This document shows, in pieces, positions 52,392 to 61,708 of a stretch of 64,000 nt of DNA. The stretch is from contig NZ_CP022986.1 of assembly GCF_002770595.1 (NCBI RefSeq), forward strand, positions 1,116,001 through 1,180,000. The letters are read 5' to 3'. The position numbers and the translations under genes are program-made. Within the stretch, counting starts at the first letter, position 1; each line of letters starts with the position of its first letter. The notes below the pieces were generated by a model that did not search any database, had not been told where the DNA came from, and saw only the letters and a list, made by a program, of their open reading frames with translations. Source of the stretch: Chryseobacterium camelliae (GTDB lineage Bacteria > Bacteroidota > Bacteroidia > Flavobacteriales > Weeksellaceae).

Positions 52392-52775
52392 ATGAAAAAG
52401 AATGAATTAATGGAATACAGCTGCCCTTTAGGCAAAGCCATGTCGGCATTAGGCAGCAAATGGAAACCGATTATCGTGCTGGTGATCAAAGACCGGAAAT
52501 TACGTTTCGGAGAGCTTGCGGTACGGATCCAGGTGATTTCACGAAAGGTGCTCACCGACCAGCTCCGGGAAATGGAAGCCGACGGACTGGTGATCCGGGA
52601 GGAATTCAAAGAGCTGCCACCTAGAGTGGAATATTCTTTAACGGAGAAAGGGCTTGCCCTGCTGCCGATCCTGTACCTGCTGGAAGAATGGGAGCAGAAA
52701 TACCAGGTTAAAGGAAAAGATGATGGTAAGAGCTGTAATGTTTTGAACAGTCCGGAGGTGACAAGTATGCTTTAG
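52392..52775 (+). CDS. HxlR-family transcriptional regulator
   Basis: This 127-residue winged-helix protein has the N-terminal sensor Cys in MEYSCPLGKAMSALGSKWKPI, the recognition region LRFGELAVRIQVISRKVLTDQLREME and the wing ELPPRVEYSLTEKG. I use the ATG at 52392; a TTG 11 codons earlier is not supported. It is divergent from the Old Yellow Enzyme gene and presumably controls it. Confidence 0.9.
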   Translation: MKKNELMEYSCPLGKAMSALGSKWKPIIVLVIKDRKLRFGELAVRIQVISRKVLTDQLREMEADGLVIREEFKELPPRVEYSLTEKGLALLPILYLLEEWEQKYQVKGKDDGKSCNVLNSPEVTSML

Positions 52776-52815
52776 CATAAATATCCTGGCTTTAAATTAC
52801 CTAGCTCTTATTTCA

Positions 52816-52845
52816 AAAAAAACCGCTTCCCATAGAAAGCGGTTC
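52816..52845 (-). terminator. intrinsic terminator of the E1 dehydrogenase gene
   Basis: On the minus strand AACCGCTT and AAGCGGTT pair around a short loop, followed by eight T. It lies 20 bases after the stop of the E1 gene and may also serve the convergent HxlR gene. Confidence 0.87.
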
Positions 52846-52864
52846 AAAATTTATCTAATTTTCC

Positions 52865-55297
52865 TTAAAATATCGCAGGATATTTCTGAGGATTGGTTTC
52901 ATTAAACATGGCGTAGATCCTTTCTACCATATCATCTGCCGATGGCTTGCTGAAATAATCTCCGTCACTTGCATACGCCGGCCTGTGGTCGTTGGCAGCG
53001 ATCGTTAACGGATCGGAATCCAGATATCGGAAAGCTTTTTGTTTCTCCAGGATCTGTTGCAGGATGAATGCTGAAGTTCCGCCTTCCACATCTTCATCAA
53101 TAACCACCAATCGGTTGGTTTTCTTCACGCTTTCAGCAGTCTCATGGGATAAGTCGAAAGGAATCAATGACTGAACATCGATTACTTCTGCAGAAATACC
53201 AAGTTTTTCAAGTTCTTTAGCTGCTTCCATAACGATTCTCCAGGTAGAGCCATACGTTACCAGAGTAACATCGCTTCCTTCTTTAGTTACTTCAATCTGA
53301 CCCACCGGAACAGTGAATTCCCCTATATTATCCGGTTGCTTTTCTTTCAAACGGTAACCGTTCAGGCATTCAACAATTACTGCCGGCTCATCAGCCTGAA
53401 GCATGGTATTGTAGAACCCGGCAGCTTTGGTCAGGTTCCTCGGTACCAGCACTAAAATTCCTTTGGAAAGGTTTAATATTCCGGCCATCGGAGATCCGGA
53501 ATGCCAGATGCCTTCCAGGCGGTGTCCCCTGGTCCTGATGATCAACGGTGCTTTCTGGCCCCCTTTCGTCCTGTACTGAACGGTAGCCAGGTCATCGCTC
53601 ATTCCCTGCAGGCAATAAAGGATATAATCTAAATACTGGATTTCTGCAATCGGCCTTAAACCTCTCATTGCCATTCCGATTCCCTGTCCGAGGATGGTTG
53701 CCTCGCGGATTCCGGTATCGGCAACACGCAGTTCACCGTATTTTTCCTGCATTCCTTCCAGTCCCTGGTTTACGTCACCGATGTTTCCGGCATCTTCCCC
53801 GAAGACAAGGGTTTGAGGATATTTTTCAAAAATTTTATCGAAGTTGTTTCTTACCACTACCCTGCCGTCAACGTCTTCAGAGCTGTCCGAATACACGGGC
53901 TTAACCTCTTTAACATTCGTGGCCTTCCACTCAGACTGGGAGTATAAATGGGAAGAATAATTGTCTTTTTCTGTTTCGAATACTTCGTAGTATTTCTGCA
54001 TCAGCTGATTTCTCTCTGCAGAATTGGTTCCCCTGGTTGCCAGCAAAGCCTTTCTCGCCAGATGGAATACGTCTTTCTTAGCTTTGGATACCAGTTTGCT
54101 GAACTGGCTGACATAGCCTTCGATCTCCGTATTCTGTGTTTTAAGGTTTTCCACTAAAGGCAATACAGCCTGCGTCAGCTCCCGGATAGCATTCTGGTAG
54201 TTTTCCCAGGCGGCTTTCTGACCTGCTTTTACCATCTTTTTGGCCTCTTCATCAATCGCATCCAGCTCTTCAGCAGAAGCGATGATCTCTTCTTTGCCGT
54301 CGATTTCAATGGAATAGTTGGAAATCCATTCCCTGAATTTTACCAAACCGTCAAACGAGGCTTCCCAGGCCAGCCTTTCTTCATTTTTATATCGTTCGTG
54401 GGATCCTGAGGTAGAATGTCCCTGAGGCTGGGTAACTTCAATCACGTGCACCACTACCGGAACGCTTTCCATCCTGGCAAACTGTTCTGCCCTTGCGTAG
54501 GCATCCAGCAGTGCCGGATAATCCCAGGCTTTTACCTGGATGATCTCACAACCCTGGAATTCGCCTTCTTTTCTCTGGAAACCGCTCAGCATCTCAGCGA
54601 TATCCGCTTTTGCCCTCTGCTTCATGGTAGGAACGGAAATCCCGTACCCGTCATCCCAGATCGATACGATCATCGGCACCTGAAGTGCACACGCTGCATT
54701 CAGGGTTTCCCAGAAATGGCCTTCCGCAGTGGAAGCATCACCAATGGTCCCGAAAGCCACTTCATTACCACCGTTTGAAAATTTTTCCGAACCTTCAAAA
54801 GTTACGCTTTTATATATTTTGGAAGCCTGTGCCAATCCCAGTAATCTCGGCATCTGCCCGGCTGTAGGTGAAATATCTGATGAGATATTTTTTTGGGCCG
54901 TCAGGTCTTTCCAGCTGCCGTCCTCATTAAGGCTCCGGGTAGCAAAATGCCCGTTCATCTGTCTTCCGGCAGAAGCGGGTTCTCTTTCCACGCTTGTATC
55001 TGCATACAATTGTGCAAAGAAGCTTTCTACCGTTAAAGCATCTACAGCCAATGCAAAGGTCTGATCCCGGTAATATCCGGAACGGAAATCCCCGTTTCTG
55101 AATACTTTTGCCATTGCCAGCTGGGGAAGCTCTTTACCATCCCCGAAAATTCCGAATTTAGCTTTCCCTGTCAGCACTTCCCTTCTTCCCAGATATGACA
55201 TTTCACGGGAAATCCTTCCCAATTTATAGTCTTCAAGTATCTGATTTTTAAAGTCCTGAAAAGAAATCTGCTGTGTTTCAATATAGGTTGTCTGCAT
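52865..55297 (-). CDS. 2-oxoacid dehydrogenase E1 component, alpha and beta fused (branched-chain type)
   Basis: This 810-residue protein combines both E1 subunits. The alpha part (about 1-400) has the ThDP motif region FGTIGDASTAEGHFWETLNAACALQVPMIVSIWDDGYGIS. The beta part (about 475-810) has VFGEDAGNIGDVNQGLEGMQEKYG and PLIIRTRGHRLEGIWHSGSPMAGIL. Fused E1 of this length is common in Bacteroidota and is usually assigned to branched-chain 2-oxoacid dehydrogenase, feeding branched fatty acid synthesis. The E2 gene is not in the window. The E3 gene lies at 32.5 kb. Both active-site halves look intact. Confidence 0.9.
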   Translation of the reverse strand: MQTTYIETQQISFQDFKNQILEDYKLGRISREMSYLGRREVLTGKAKFGIFGDGKELPQLAMAKVFRNGDFRSGYYRDQTFALAVDALTVESFFAQLYADTSVEREPASAGRQMNGHFATRSLNEDGSWKDLTAQKNISSDISPTAGQMPRLLGLAQASKIYKSVTFEGSEKFSNGGNEVAFGTIGDASTAEGHFWETLNAACALQVPMIVSIWDDGYGISVPTMKQRAKADIAEMLSGFQRKEGEFQGCEIIQVKAWDYPALLDAYARAEQFARMESVPVVVHVIEVTQPQGHSTSGSHERYKNEERLAWEASFDGLVKFREWISNYSIEIDGKEEIIASAEELDAIDEEAKKMVKAGQKAAWENYQNAIRELTQAVLPLVENLKTQNTEIEGYVSQFSKLVSKAKKDVFHLARKALLATRGTNSAERNQLMQKYYEVFETEKDNYSSHLYSQSEWKATNVKEVKPVYSDSSEDVDGRVVVRNNFDKIFEKYPQTLVFGEDAGNIGDVNQGLEGMQEKYGELRVADTGIREATILGQGIGMAMRGLRPIAEIQYLDYILYCLQGMSDDLATVQYRTKGGQKAPLIIRTRGHRLEGIWHSGSPMAGILNLSKGILVLVPRNLTKAAGFYNTMLQADEPAVIVECLNGYRLKEKQPDNIGEFTVPVGQIEVTKEGSDVTLVTYGSTWRIVMEAAKELEKLGISAEVIDVQSLIPFDLSHETAESVKKTNRLVVIDEDVEGGTSAFILQQILEKQKAFRYLDSDPLTIAANDHRPAYASDGDYFSKPSADDMVERIYAMFNETNPQKYPAIF

Positions 55298-55435
55298 AGC
55301 CCAATATAAAATTTTTACGTTCCTGAAGTATTTTGCTAATATACACTTTTTAAATTAATTTTAATTTTTAATAATCTTTTTTAAAAATTTGATAATAAGG
55401 AAAATTGTGCTTTATTTTGAAAAAAATTGTACGCC

Positions 55436-55729
55436 GTGGAAAAGAAATCGCCGCACATCCTCAATGCTTCCAGTAACCTGCTCGGCTTTTCACTGGTCAT
55501 TATTACCTCGCTTAAGATCAGCAAAATAAGCCAGACGACCCATCTGGATGAGTTTGCCGGCATTGCATGCCTGTTTTTTGCCTTCAGCTGCTTTTTTTCG
55601 TTTCTTTCGATCCGTACTGCAAAGGAAATCCGGAACATCCAGTTTGAAAAAATTGCAGATTATTTATTTTTAATTGCGTTATTATGCATCGTATTATCAG
55701 TTCTGATCCTGATCATAAAAATAATGTAA
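55436..55729 (+). CDS. small membrane protein of unknown function
   Basis: This 97-residue protein starts VEKKSPHILNASSNLLGFSLV with a GTG start; a TTG three codons earlier is the alternative and no ATG is available. Three hydrophobic segments span about 13-30, 43-60 and 75-95. Similar short four-helix or three-helix proteins with a SPHILNASSNLLG start occur in flavobacteria as hypothetical proteins, as far as I can recall. Divergent from the E1 gene. Confidence 0.65.
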   Translation: MEKKSPHILNASSNLLGFSLVIITSLKISKISQTTHLDEFAGIACLFFAFSCFFSFLSIRTAKEIRNIQFEKIADYLFLIALLCIVLSVLILIIKIM

Positions 55730-55781
55730 TCAATTTACATAATCCTTAAAAATAACACACTTTACCAACAATACCGGCAAT

Positions 55782-55808
55782 AAAAAAACCGGAACAATGA
55801 GTCCGGTT
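55782..55808 (-). terminator. intrinsic terminator of the polyprenyl synthase gene
   Basis: On the minus strand AACCGGA and TCCGGTT pair around an 8-nt loop and are followed by seven T. It begins about ten bases after the stop codon. Confidence 0.87.
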
Positions 55809-55817
55809 ATATGCAGG

Positions 55818-56795
55818 TTAAAATTTTCTTTCAATGACGTAATCAAGCATGCTGTGCAGGGATTTCCTGGCCTCCGAATCCGGGAACTCATTGAGGATAT
55901 CCTTCGCTTTCTGCTGAAAATCCTTCATTACCGTAATGGCATAATCCAATCCGCCTGAACTCTTGACAAAAGCAATCAGTTCCTTGACTCTTTTCTGGTC
56001 GTTATTGTACCGCTTGATTGTTGTAAAGAAGTATTTCTTATTTTTCTCATCCGCTTTTTCAAGGGTGTGGATCAGCGGAAGGGTCATTTTCTGTTCCTTA
56101 ATATCGATCCCTACAGGCTTTCCGATGACATTGGAACTCAGGTAGTCAAATAAATCATCTTTAATCTGGAATGCCATCCCGGTATAGGTTCCGAAATCCA
56201 TCATTTTTTTAGCCAAAGCTTCATCCGCACCATTGGACAATACTCCGATTTCACAACAGGCCGCAATCAAAGTGGCCGTTTTCTGGCGGATGATCTCATA
56301 ATAGACGTCTTCTGTAATATCGAGTTTCCTGGCTTTTTCCAGCTGAAGCAGCTCACCTTCAGACATTTCACGAATGGTACGGGAAATCACGCTCAGCAGA
56401 TCATAATCCTTGTGGTCTGTAGACAGTAAAACAGATTTGGATAATAAATAATCGCCTACTAGAACGGCAATTTTATTTTTCCATAAGGCATTGATGGAAA
56501 AAAAATTACGCCTCTTGAAACTCTCATCCACCACATCATCATGAACCAGGGTCGCCGTGTGGATCAGTTCGATCATAGAAGCACCACGGTAGGTTTTCTC
56601 ATTCACTTCACCGATCAGCTTGGCACACAGAAATACAAACATAGGACGCATCTGCTTCCCTTTGGTGGTTACAATAAAACGGGTGACTTTATCGAGCAAC
56701 GGAACTTTGCTTTGCATGGACTCATAAAACTTCTGCTCGAAAAGTTTCATTTCATCATTGATCGGTCGCTTGATTTCTTCTACAATATTGGCCAC
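55818..56795 (-). CDS. polyprenyl (octaprenyl/heptaprenyl-type) diphosphate synthase
   Basis: This 325-residue trans-prenyltransferase has the first Asp-rich motif DDVVDESFKRR and the second DDLFDYL. KGKQMRPMFVFLCAKL near the start and IKEQKMTLPLIHTL near the end are also typical. It elongates isoprenoid diphosphates, most likely to make the menaquinone side chain. The residues before the first Asp motif set chain length and are not large here, in line with a long product. A TATCTTTG promoter element lies 35 bases upstream. Confidence 0.92.
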   Translation of the reverse strand: MANIVEEIKRPINDEMKLFEQKFYESMQSKVPLLDKVTRFIVTTKGKQMRPMFVFLCAKLIGEVNEKTYRGASMIELIHTATLVHDDVVDESFKRRNFFSINALWKNKIAVLVGDYLLSKSVLLSTDHKDYDLLSVISRTIREMSEGELLQLEKARKLDITEDVYYEIIRQKTATLIAACCEIGVLSNGADEALAKKMMDFGTYTGMAFQIKDDLFDYLSSNVIGKPVGIDIKEQKMTLPLIHTLEKADEKNKKYFFTTIKRYNNDQKRVKELIAFVKSSGGLDYAITVMKDFQQKAKDILNEFPDSEARKSLHSMLDYVIERKF

Positions 56796-56830
56796 AATCG
56801 GTGAATAATGGGTAAAGAGTTATTAATTCA

Positions 56831-56838
56831 CAAAGATA
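56831..56838 (-). promoter_or_regulatory. candidate -7 promoter element (TATCTTTG)
   Basis: Read on the minus strand, TATCTTTG fits TAnnTTTG and lies about 36 bases upstream of the polyprenyl synthase ATG. The -33 TTG is at a poor distance. Confidence 0.5.
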
Positions 56839-56866
56839 ATTTTTTTCATTCAATTTAAAGAGAAAA

Positions 56867-57745
56867 TTAATCTTTAAGCTTTTCTTTCGGAATGAAGTAC
56901 AAACTCTGTGCTGCATGGGTTACGGAAACTTTGAATTTTTCACCGGAAATATAAATCCCGGTCCCGTCTACGGCAATACCTTCAATCTGCCCGATGGATA
57001 AAGCACTTCCCAGATAATATTTCTGAGGAGCTTCACTGAAAAATACGCCGGGCTCTGTCTCTTTAAAAACCTCCAGGAAAACCTCCGTTTTCTTGGTATA
57101 GCCAATCAGGTACAGCCTATGCTCAAAGTAAGCGGCATCGGTTACCATAAACCCTGTTTTGAATGACTCCTTTTTCTTTGCTTCCTGTACCCCGGGAACC
57201 TCCGGATCGATCTCATAACGGGAGGTTGCTTTCGAGCTCCATTCCTTCGTGAAAATATGCAGTTTACCGTTAAGGTAAATCATAGCTTCGGCATCAAAAT
57301 CCGTTTGGCCGTAGTCCGGCACAAATTCCTTCTGTTGAGGATAATAAAACCGAATGGTTTCAGGGACATCCGTGTTCAGATTTCCTTCACTGAACGGAAC
57401 CTTATAAACGGTGAGGTCCTTTCTGGTCCCTGCATTATTGCCGAAGTCGCCGATGTAGAAATTCCTGCCGTCATTAGCCAGCGCTTCCCAGTCTTTATTC
57501 TCCGCCTGTACAGGCAATTTGCGGATGATGTTTCCTGAAGTCCGGTCAACCTGATAAATATCCGGTGTATTGCCGCTGTCATTAAAGGTGTACAGTTGCC
57601 CGTTCATGAGGTCAAGCCCTGAACTTTCCTTAAGCTGCTCATCCAGATGGCTTACCCTGTATTTCCTGATCTTCAGGAAATCTGTTTTTTGTGCAGAGAC
57701 CTGGAGATGGATCAGCAACAGGAAAACCGGAATCATCTTTTTCAT
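56867..57745 (-). CDS. secreted beta-propeller-like protein of unknown function
   Basis: This 292-residue protein has a signal peptide to about AQ19. A repeated beta-strand pattern (ESSGLDLMNGQLYTFNDSGN, WEALANDGRNFYIGDFGNNA, FDAEAMIYLNGKLHIFTKEW, IEGIAVDGTGIYISGEK) suggests a propeller like those of SdiA-regulated or esterase-like phytase proteins. Asp and Glu residues in the loops could bind calcium. No firm activity is assigned. It follows the polyprenyl synthase promoter region on the same strand. Confidence 0.65.
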   Translation of the reverse strand: MKKMIPVFLLLIHLQVSAQKTDFLKIRKYRVSHLDEQLKESSGLDLMNGQLYTFNDSGNTPDIYQVDRTSGNIIRKLPVQAENKDWEALANDGRNFYIGDFGNNAGTRKDLTVYKVPFSEGNLNTDVPETIRFYYPQQKEFVPDYGQTDFDAEAMIYLNGKLHIFTKEWSSKATSRYEIDPEVPGVQEAKKKESFKTGFMVTDAAYFEHRLYLIGYTKKTEVFLEVFKETEPGVFFSEAPQKYYLGSALSIGQIEGIAVDGTGIYISGEKFKVSVTHAAQSLYFIPKEKLKD

Positions 57746-57792
57746 TCTGTAAATGTAAAACTTTATTCAGAAACAGTGCAATGCCGCTGTGG

Positions 57793-58530
57793 TTACCATC
57801 CGTTTTTCATAAAGGCAAAAAACTTCTCTTTATTGGACCTGGAAACAGGAATGTGGCTATTATCTGCCATATGGACCATGCCTTCTTTTGAATAACTCGC
57901 AATGTAATTGATATTGACGAGGTGGGACTGATGCACCCTGAAAAATAAGGGGGCCGACAGAAGTTCTTCATAATACTTCAGTGACTTGGATACCATGATC
58001 TTTTTCTGGTCCGTAAGAAAAAACAGCGTATAGGAGCCGGAAGATTCGCAACGGATGATATTTTCTATTTTCACTACATGCATCGCTTCCTGAGTAGGAA
58101 TGATGATGGTATTCTGGATTTTGTTGGTCCGCTCCGCAAGCTGCTTGAGCTGAATGTCCTGCATAAAATTCTCTCTTTCTGAAATGCGTTTTACAGCCCG
58201 TTTAAGTTCTGTAAGATCCACAGGCTTAAGCAGGTAATCGATCGCATTGAATTTGAATGCCCGTATGGCATGGGATTCATAGGCTGTGGTAAATATCAGG
58301 TGGAAATTCTTATGCTGTATCCGTTCCAGCACATCGAAACCACTGCCATTATTAAGCATGACATCCATAAAAATCAAATCCGGCTGCTGATCATCAATCA
58401 TGCTGACGGCCTGCTGAACTTCACCGGCATACCCTGTTATTTCAACAGTATCCGGTGCAACGGATTGCAGCATGATAGACAAGCCTTTCTGCAGATGATG
58501 CTCATCTTCAACAATAATGGTTTTATACAT
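57793..58530 (-). CDS. LytTR-family response regulator
   Basis: This 245-residue protein has a receiver domain (TIIVEDEHHLQKGL, phospho-acceptor in DLIFMDVMLNNGSGFDV, Lys in YLLKPVD) and a LytTR DNA-binding domain (IIRCESSGSYTLFFLTDQKKIMVSKSLKYYEELL, HQSHLVNINYI). The kinase gene is directly upstream with a 3-base gap, so the pair is co-translated. DNA targets are unknown. Confidence 0.93.
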   Translation of the reverse strand: MYKTIIVEDEHHLQKGLSIMLQSVAPDTVEITGYAGEVQQAVSMIDDQQPDLIFMDVMLNNGSGFDVLERIQHKNFHLIFTTAYESHAIRAFKFNAIDYLLKPVDLTELKRAVKRISERENFMQDIQLKQLAERTNKIQNTIIIPTQEAMHVVKIENIIRCESSGSYTLFFLTDQKKIMVSKSLKYYEELLSAPLFFRVHQSHLVNINYIASYSKEGMVHMADNSHIPVSRSNKEKFFAFMKNGW

Positions 58531-58533
58531 AAT

Positions 58534-60543
58534 TTAAGAATAAATAGGAATTATGATGGTAGCCGTACATCCCCCTTCTTCATTTTCCTGGATCCTGAAT
58601 CCTGCATGGGAATTTTCCGTGGACATAACGGAAAGCCTTTCGTAGGTTATGGTATTGGCCAGGGAGGTATGGCTGTTCTGGTTTTTGCGCCGTTTGGATT
58701 CAGTCAGCCCGATGCCGTTATCCGTAACAGAGCAGATGATCACGCGCTTTTGATCATCCTGCCTGAAGCAAAGGATTAGACGGCCGGTCCGCTCAGACAT
58801 AGCCGGCTTCAGACCATGTTCCACAGCATTTTCAATGGAGGGCTGTATCAGCATGGAGGGGATAAGCGACTGAACCTGTACATTTTTATCACAATGTATT
58901 TCATAATCGAATGCATCATTAAAACGCACTCTTTGCAATTCAATATAATCTTTCAGGGTAAGGATTTCGTCTTCGAGCGTAATAAACTCATTACGGGAAT
59001 GTTCCAGGACCTGACGGGTAAGCCGCGCAAACTTACCGAGATAAGACACTGCATTGTTCTGATCATTCTGCAGAATCATTCCCTGGATATTCCCAAGGGC
59101 ATTAAAGATAAAATGGGGGTCCATCTGGGACTGCAGCAGCCTTCTTTCGAGGGAGAGCTTTTCCGTAAGGCTTTCAAGGCTCTCCTTTTCAAGCAGCTTC
59201 AGCTTAAGCTCGCTGTTGGCCTGTTGCTGCCGCAGGTGATCTTCTGTTTTCCGGAAATACTGCCTCCTGTAGTAGAAAAAAAGATAGAGAAGGATCAGGA
59301 CGACCAGTAAAATTCCCGCAATGGCAAATCCCAGGAAGGTGTTTTTTTTCTGAAGCCTGTTTTCCTTTTGCAGCTGGAGGATCTGGCCTTTCTTTTTTTC
59401 TGTCTCAAACTTAAAATCCGCATACTGAATCATCTTTTGTGCCTTATCGTTATACTCTGCCTTGAAATAGGGAATAAAGAGCGTATCATAATGATAATAC
59501 GATTTAAAATCACCCCTCTTTGCAGACAGGTTTTTCAGGCTCCGGTAAAAATCTGACATCAGATCATTATCCTTATAAGGCAGTTTGGCCGCTTCAGCCA
59601 ATCCCCTGTTATAGAACTCTTCTGCATCATCATACCTGCCCTTTTTCTGATAATACTCACCCTGAAGGCCCATCAGATTCCGGTAGATGGATTTCATTTT
59701 ATATTTCCTGGATGTATCTATCGCTTTCTGGATATGGTAGAAAAAGATCTCTTCCGGCACAGAATCAGGACTGTTAAGTTCAAGGTTGGCCAGGTTCAGA
59801 TAGGCGATGGCAATATTGCTTTTAATCGTAATCCGGCTTTCATGAGCCTCTGCCATTTTTATGGTTTCCATGTAATAGGATACCGCCTGCTGCCAGTATT
59901 GATGATCAGCCTTGAACAGCTCGAAAAGATAACTGCCCACAGCAAGCCTTGCGTGGAGAATATTGTCAGGATCGGCGCTTAATCCGGCATACCTAAGGGC
60001 TTCATAAGAATATTTTCTGCATTTAACCATATCGTGTGGTGAAAACAGATAAGATACATCTGAAAGGATCCTTGCACAAACCCCGTATTCCTTAAGGCGG
60101 TCAAACAGACGGTAGGCCGTCAGGAAATAGTTCAGCGCATCTCCTTCCGTAGAATTGTCAATATAGGTATTCAGGTAGCCCATAACCATATTGGCATAGG
60201 CCAGTGCACGATGATCTCTGGTATAGCTGGCTGTATCATAAGACATTTCCGAATAATGCCTGAATCTGTCCAGGTCAGAATAACGCCTGTAGGCCAATGC
60301 GGTCAGAGCATAATTTATTGCCTCATCCTTTCTGCTGTCCTGCTCTTTTGCCAGGACAGCCGCCCTTTCCAGTACGCGAAAACACTGTGTGCTATCCTTG
60401 AAACGCAGGTCATATCCCTTCCAGGACATGTTTTCAACTGCCGATCTTTTCTGAGCGACAGCAAAACATGCTAAAAAACAGCATACCAGCAATACTAAAG
60501 GTCTGTATGCTTTTCTTCCCGGAACTGCTGCAAAATATTTCAT
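58534..60543 (-). CDS. TPR-containing LytS/YehU-type sensor histidine kinase
   Basis: This 669-residue kinase has an N-terminal signal or membrane segment (LVLLVCCFLACFAVA), periplasmic tetratricopeptide repeats to about 385 and a membrane segment near 405-425 (FLGFAIAGILLVVLILLYLFFYY). A His_kinase domain carries LLQSQMDPHFIFNALGNIQGM with the accepting His. A HATPase_c end has IENAVEHGLKP and VTDNGIGL. This is the usual Bacteroidota partner of LytTR regulators. Only three bases separate it from the regulator gene. Confidence 0.92.
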   Translation of the reverse strand: MKYFAAVPGRKAYRPLVLLVCCFLACFAVAQKRSAVENMSWKGYDLRFKDSTQCFRVLERAAVLAKEQDSRKDEAINYALTALAYRRYSDLDRFRHYSEMSYDTASYTRDHRALAYANMVMGYLNTYIDNSTEGDALNYFLTAYRLFDRLKEYGVCARILSDVSYLFSPHDMVKCRKYSYEALRYAGLSADPDNILHARLAVGSYLFELFKADHQYWQQAVSYYMETIKMAEAHESRITIKSNIAIAYLNLANLELNSPDSVPEEIFFYHIQKAIDTSRKYKMKSIYRNLMGLQGEYYQKKGRYDDAEEFYNRGLAEAAKLPYKDNDLMSDFYRSLKNLSAKRGDFKSYYHYDTLFIPYFKAEYNDKAQKMIQYADFKFETEKKKGQILQLQKENRLQKKNTFLGFAIAGILLVVLILLYLFFYYRRQYFRKTEDHLRQQQANSELKLKLLEKESLESLTEKLSLERRLLQSQMDPHFIFNALGNIQGMILQNDQNNAVSYLGKFARLTRQVLEHSRNEFITLEDEILTLKDYIELQRVRFNDAFDYEIHCDKNVQVQSLIPSMLIQPSIENAVEHGLKPAMSERTGRLILCFRQDDQKRVIICSVTDNGIGLTESKRRKNQNSHTSLANTITYERLSVMSTENSHAGFRIQENEEGGCTATIIIPIYS

Positions 60544-60563
60544 GTGAAAATATAATTTCCTGG

Positions 60564-60571
60564 CAAATGTA
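60564..60571 (-). promoter_or_regulatory. candidate -7 promoter element (TACATTTG)
   Basis: Read on the minus strand, TACATTTG fits TAnnTTTG and lies 21 bases upstream of the kinase ATG. No -33 TTG at good distance is seen. Confidence 0.5.
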
Positions 60572-60766
60572 GCTAATTTACAACTACTTTATGAATAAAT
60601 TTAAGCTACACTACATAAGTCTGATGGATCAATATAAGATAATACACATTTGCCTTCCGGAAGAATAACAACCCATATTTACCATTGACCAACCAAAAAC
60701 CGCCAATTAAAAAATAAAGCTTTTTAATTTTTAACTAAAATATGTAATTTAGTGTAAAATAGTATT

Positions 60767-61258
60767 ATGAATTACCTGATGCCTAAAGCAAAAATGATCG
60801 CAGCTGCTGTTTTTATATCGGCCCTACCCAATATGTACCTTGCACAGGAAGCAGCAGAAACTTCCAAGAAAATTGAATTCACCATCAGTACGGGAAGCAA
60901 GACACTGTCCACTCCCCTGAGGTCAGCTTCCATGCAATATTATCCATCCATGGGAATGCAGGAACCTAAAGCCCAGGCTGGCTCCAAAACGGAAACAAAG
61001 CCGGCACAGTATTTTTATATTACTATGGAAACTGAAAAACTCAGCCCTGACTTTCTGAAACTGCTCAACCAAAGCAGAGCTAATTTTGCAGCCACCATAA
61101 AAATTGCAGGCCCGTCCGGCAACAAGCCTGAAAGGCTTATCCAATGCCAGGAAGCATCCCTGGATACGATGAGTGAACAATATACCGGTGACTATGACAG
61201 TTCTATGATCAGTTTTACCTGCCGGAGACTGAGTGTTGACGGAATACAAATGAATTAA
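60767..61258 (+). CDS. secreted protein of unknown function
   Basis: This 163-residue protein has an N-terminal signal segment (MIAAAVFISALPNMYLAQ). The mature part contains KKIEFTISTGSKTLSTPLRSASMQ and a central segment QYFYITMETEKLSPDFLKLLNQ, with two Cys near the end. I do not recognise a family. A weak similarity in strand pattern to T6SS tube-like proteins is not enough to call one. Two small membrane-protein genes follow immediately, with a three-base gap to the first, so the three form an operon. Confidence 0.6.
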   Translation: MNYLMPKAKMIAAAVFISALPNMYLAQEAAETSKKIEFTISTGSKTLSTPLRSASMQYYPSMGMQEPKAQAGSKTETKPAQYFYITMETEKLSPDFLKLLNQSRANFAATIKIAGPSGNKPERLIQCQEASLDTMSEQYTGDYDSSMISFTCRRLSVDGIQMN

Positions 61259-61261
61259 ATT

Positions 61262-61708
61262 ATGGAACAGCAATTTCGTTATTTTATCAAAGAAGGAAAT
61301 ACGTATCATCTTAAGAAACAATACGGCTTTTCAGGAATTATTATTGTGGGCCTTGCTATTGTTGCGATTATAGGGTTTACGGCGCACATTCCTGCCCTGG
61401 GATGGATTGCAGGCATCTTTTCCCTGCTCTGCCTGGTGTCGGTAATGAATGAAAAAGTGGTCATAGATATGAATTCACGGCAAATGCTGGTCAAGAAAGG
61501 CCTTGTGAAACCCGCTGCCGCAATCCCTCTGGACTCCGATCTCAGTTTTGAAATCTCACGTCTGATCTACATCTTTATCCCGGTCAATACGGCACTTAAT
61601 CTATGGTACCGGTCCGGTGGAAAGGAACATGCCGTGATGATTTCGCAGGGGTTCTCTAAAAAAGCAATGCAGGAGCTCCTGAATGAAATTGAAGCAATTA
61701 CCAGATAA
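61262..61708 (+). CDS. small membrane protein of unknown function
   Basis: This 148-residue protein has two adjacent hydrophobic segments at about 22-60 (GFSGIIIVGLAIVAIIGFTA, ALGWIAGIFSLLCLVSVM) and then a soluble beta-rich part resembling the bacterial PH (YdbT/YdaS-like) layout VVIDMNSRQMLVKKGLVK. Its stop overlaps the next start (TAATG), and the next protein has the same layout, so they may act together. Confidence 0.65.
   Translation: MEQQFRYFIKEGNTYHLKKQYGFSGIIIVGLAIVAIIGFTAHIPALGWIAGIFSLLCLVSVMNEKVVIDMNSRQMLVKKGLVKPAAAIPLDSDLSFEISRLIYIFIPVNTALNLWYRSGGKEHAVMISQGFSKKAMQELLNEIEAITR

Noticed and set aside
60767..61258. A type VI secretion tube (Hcp/TssD-like) protein
   Set aside because: The protein has a signal peptide and only a vague strand pattern in common; no other T6SS gene is nearby.
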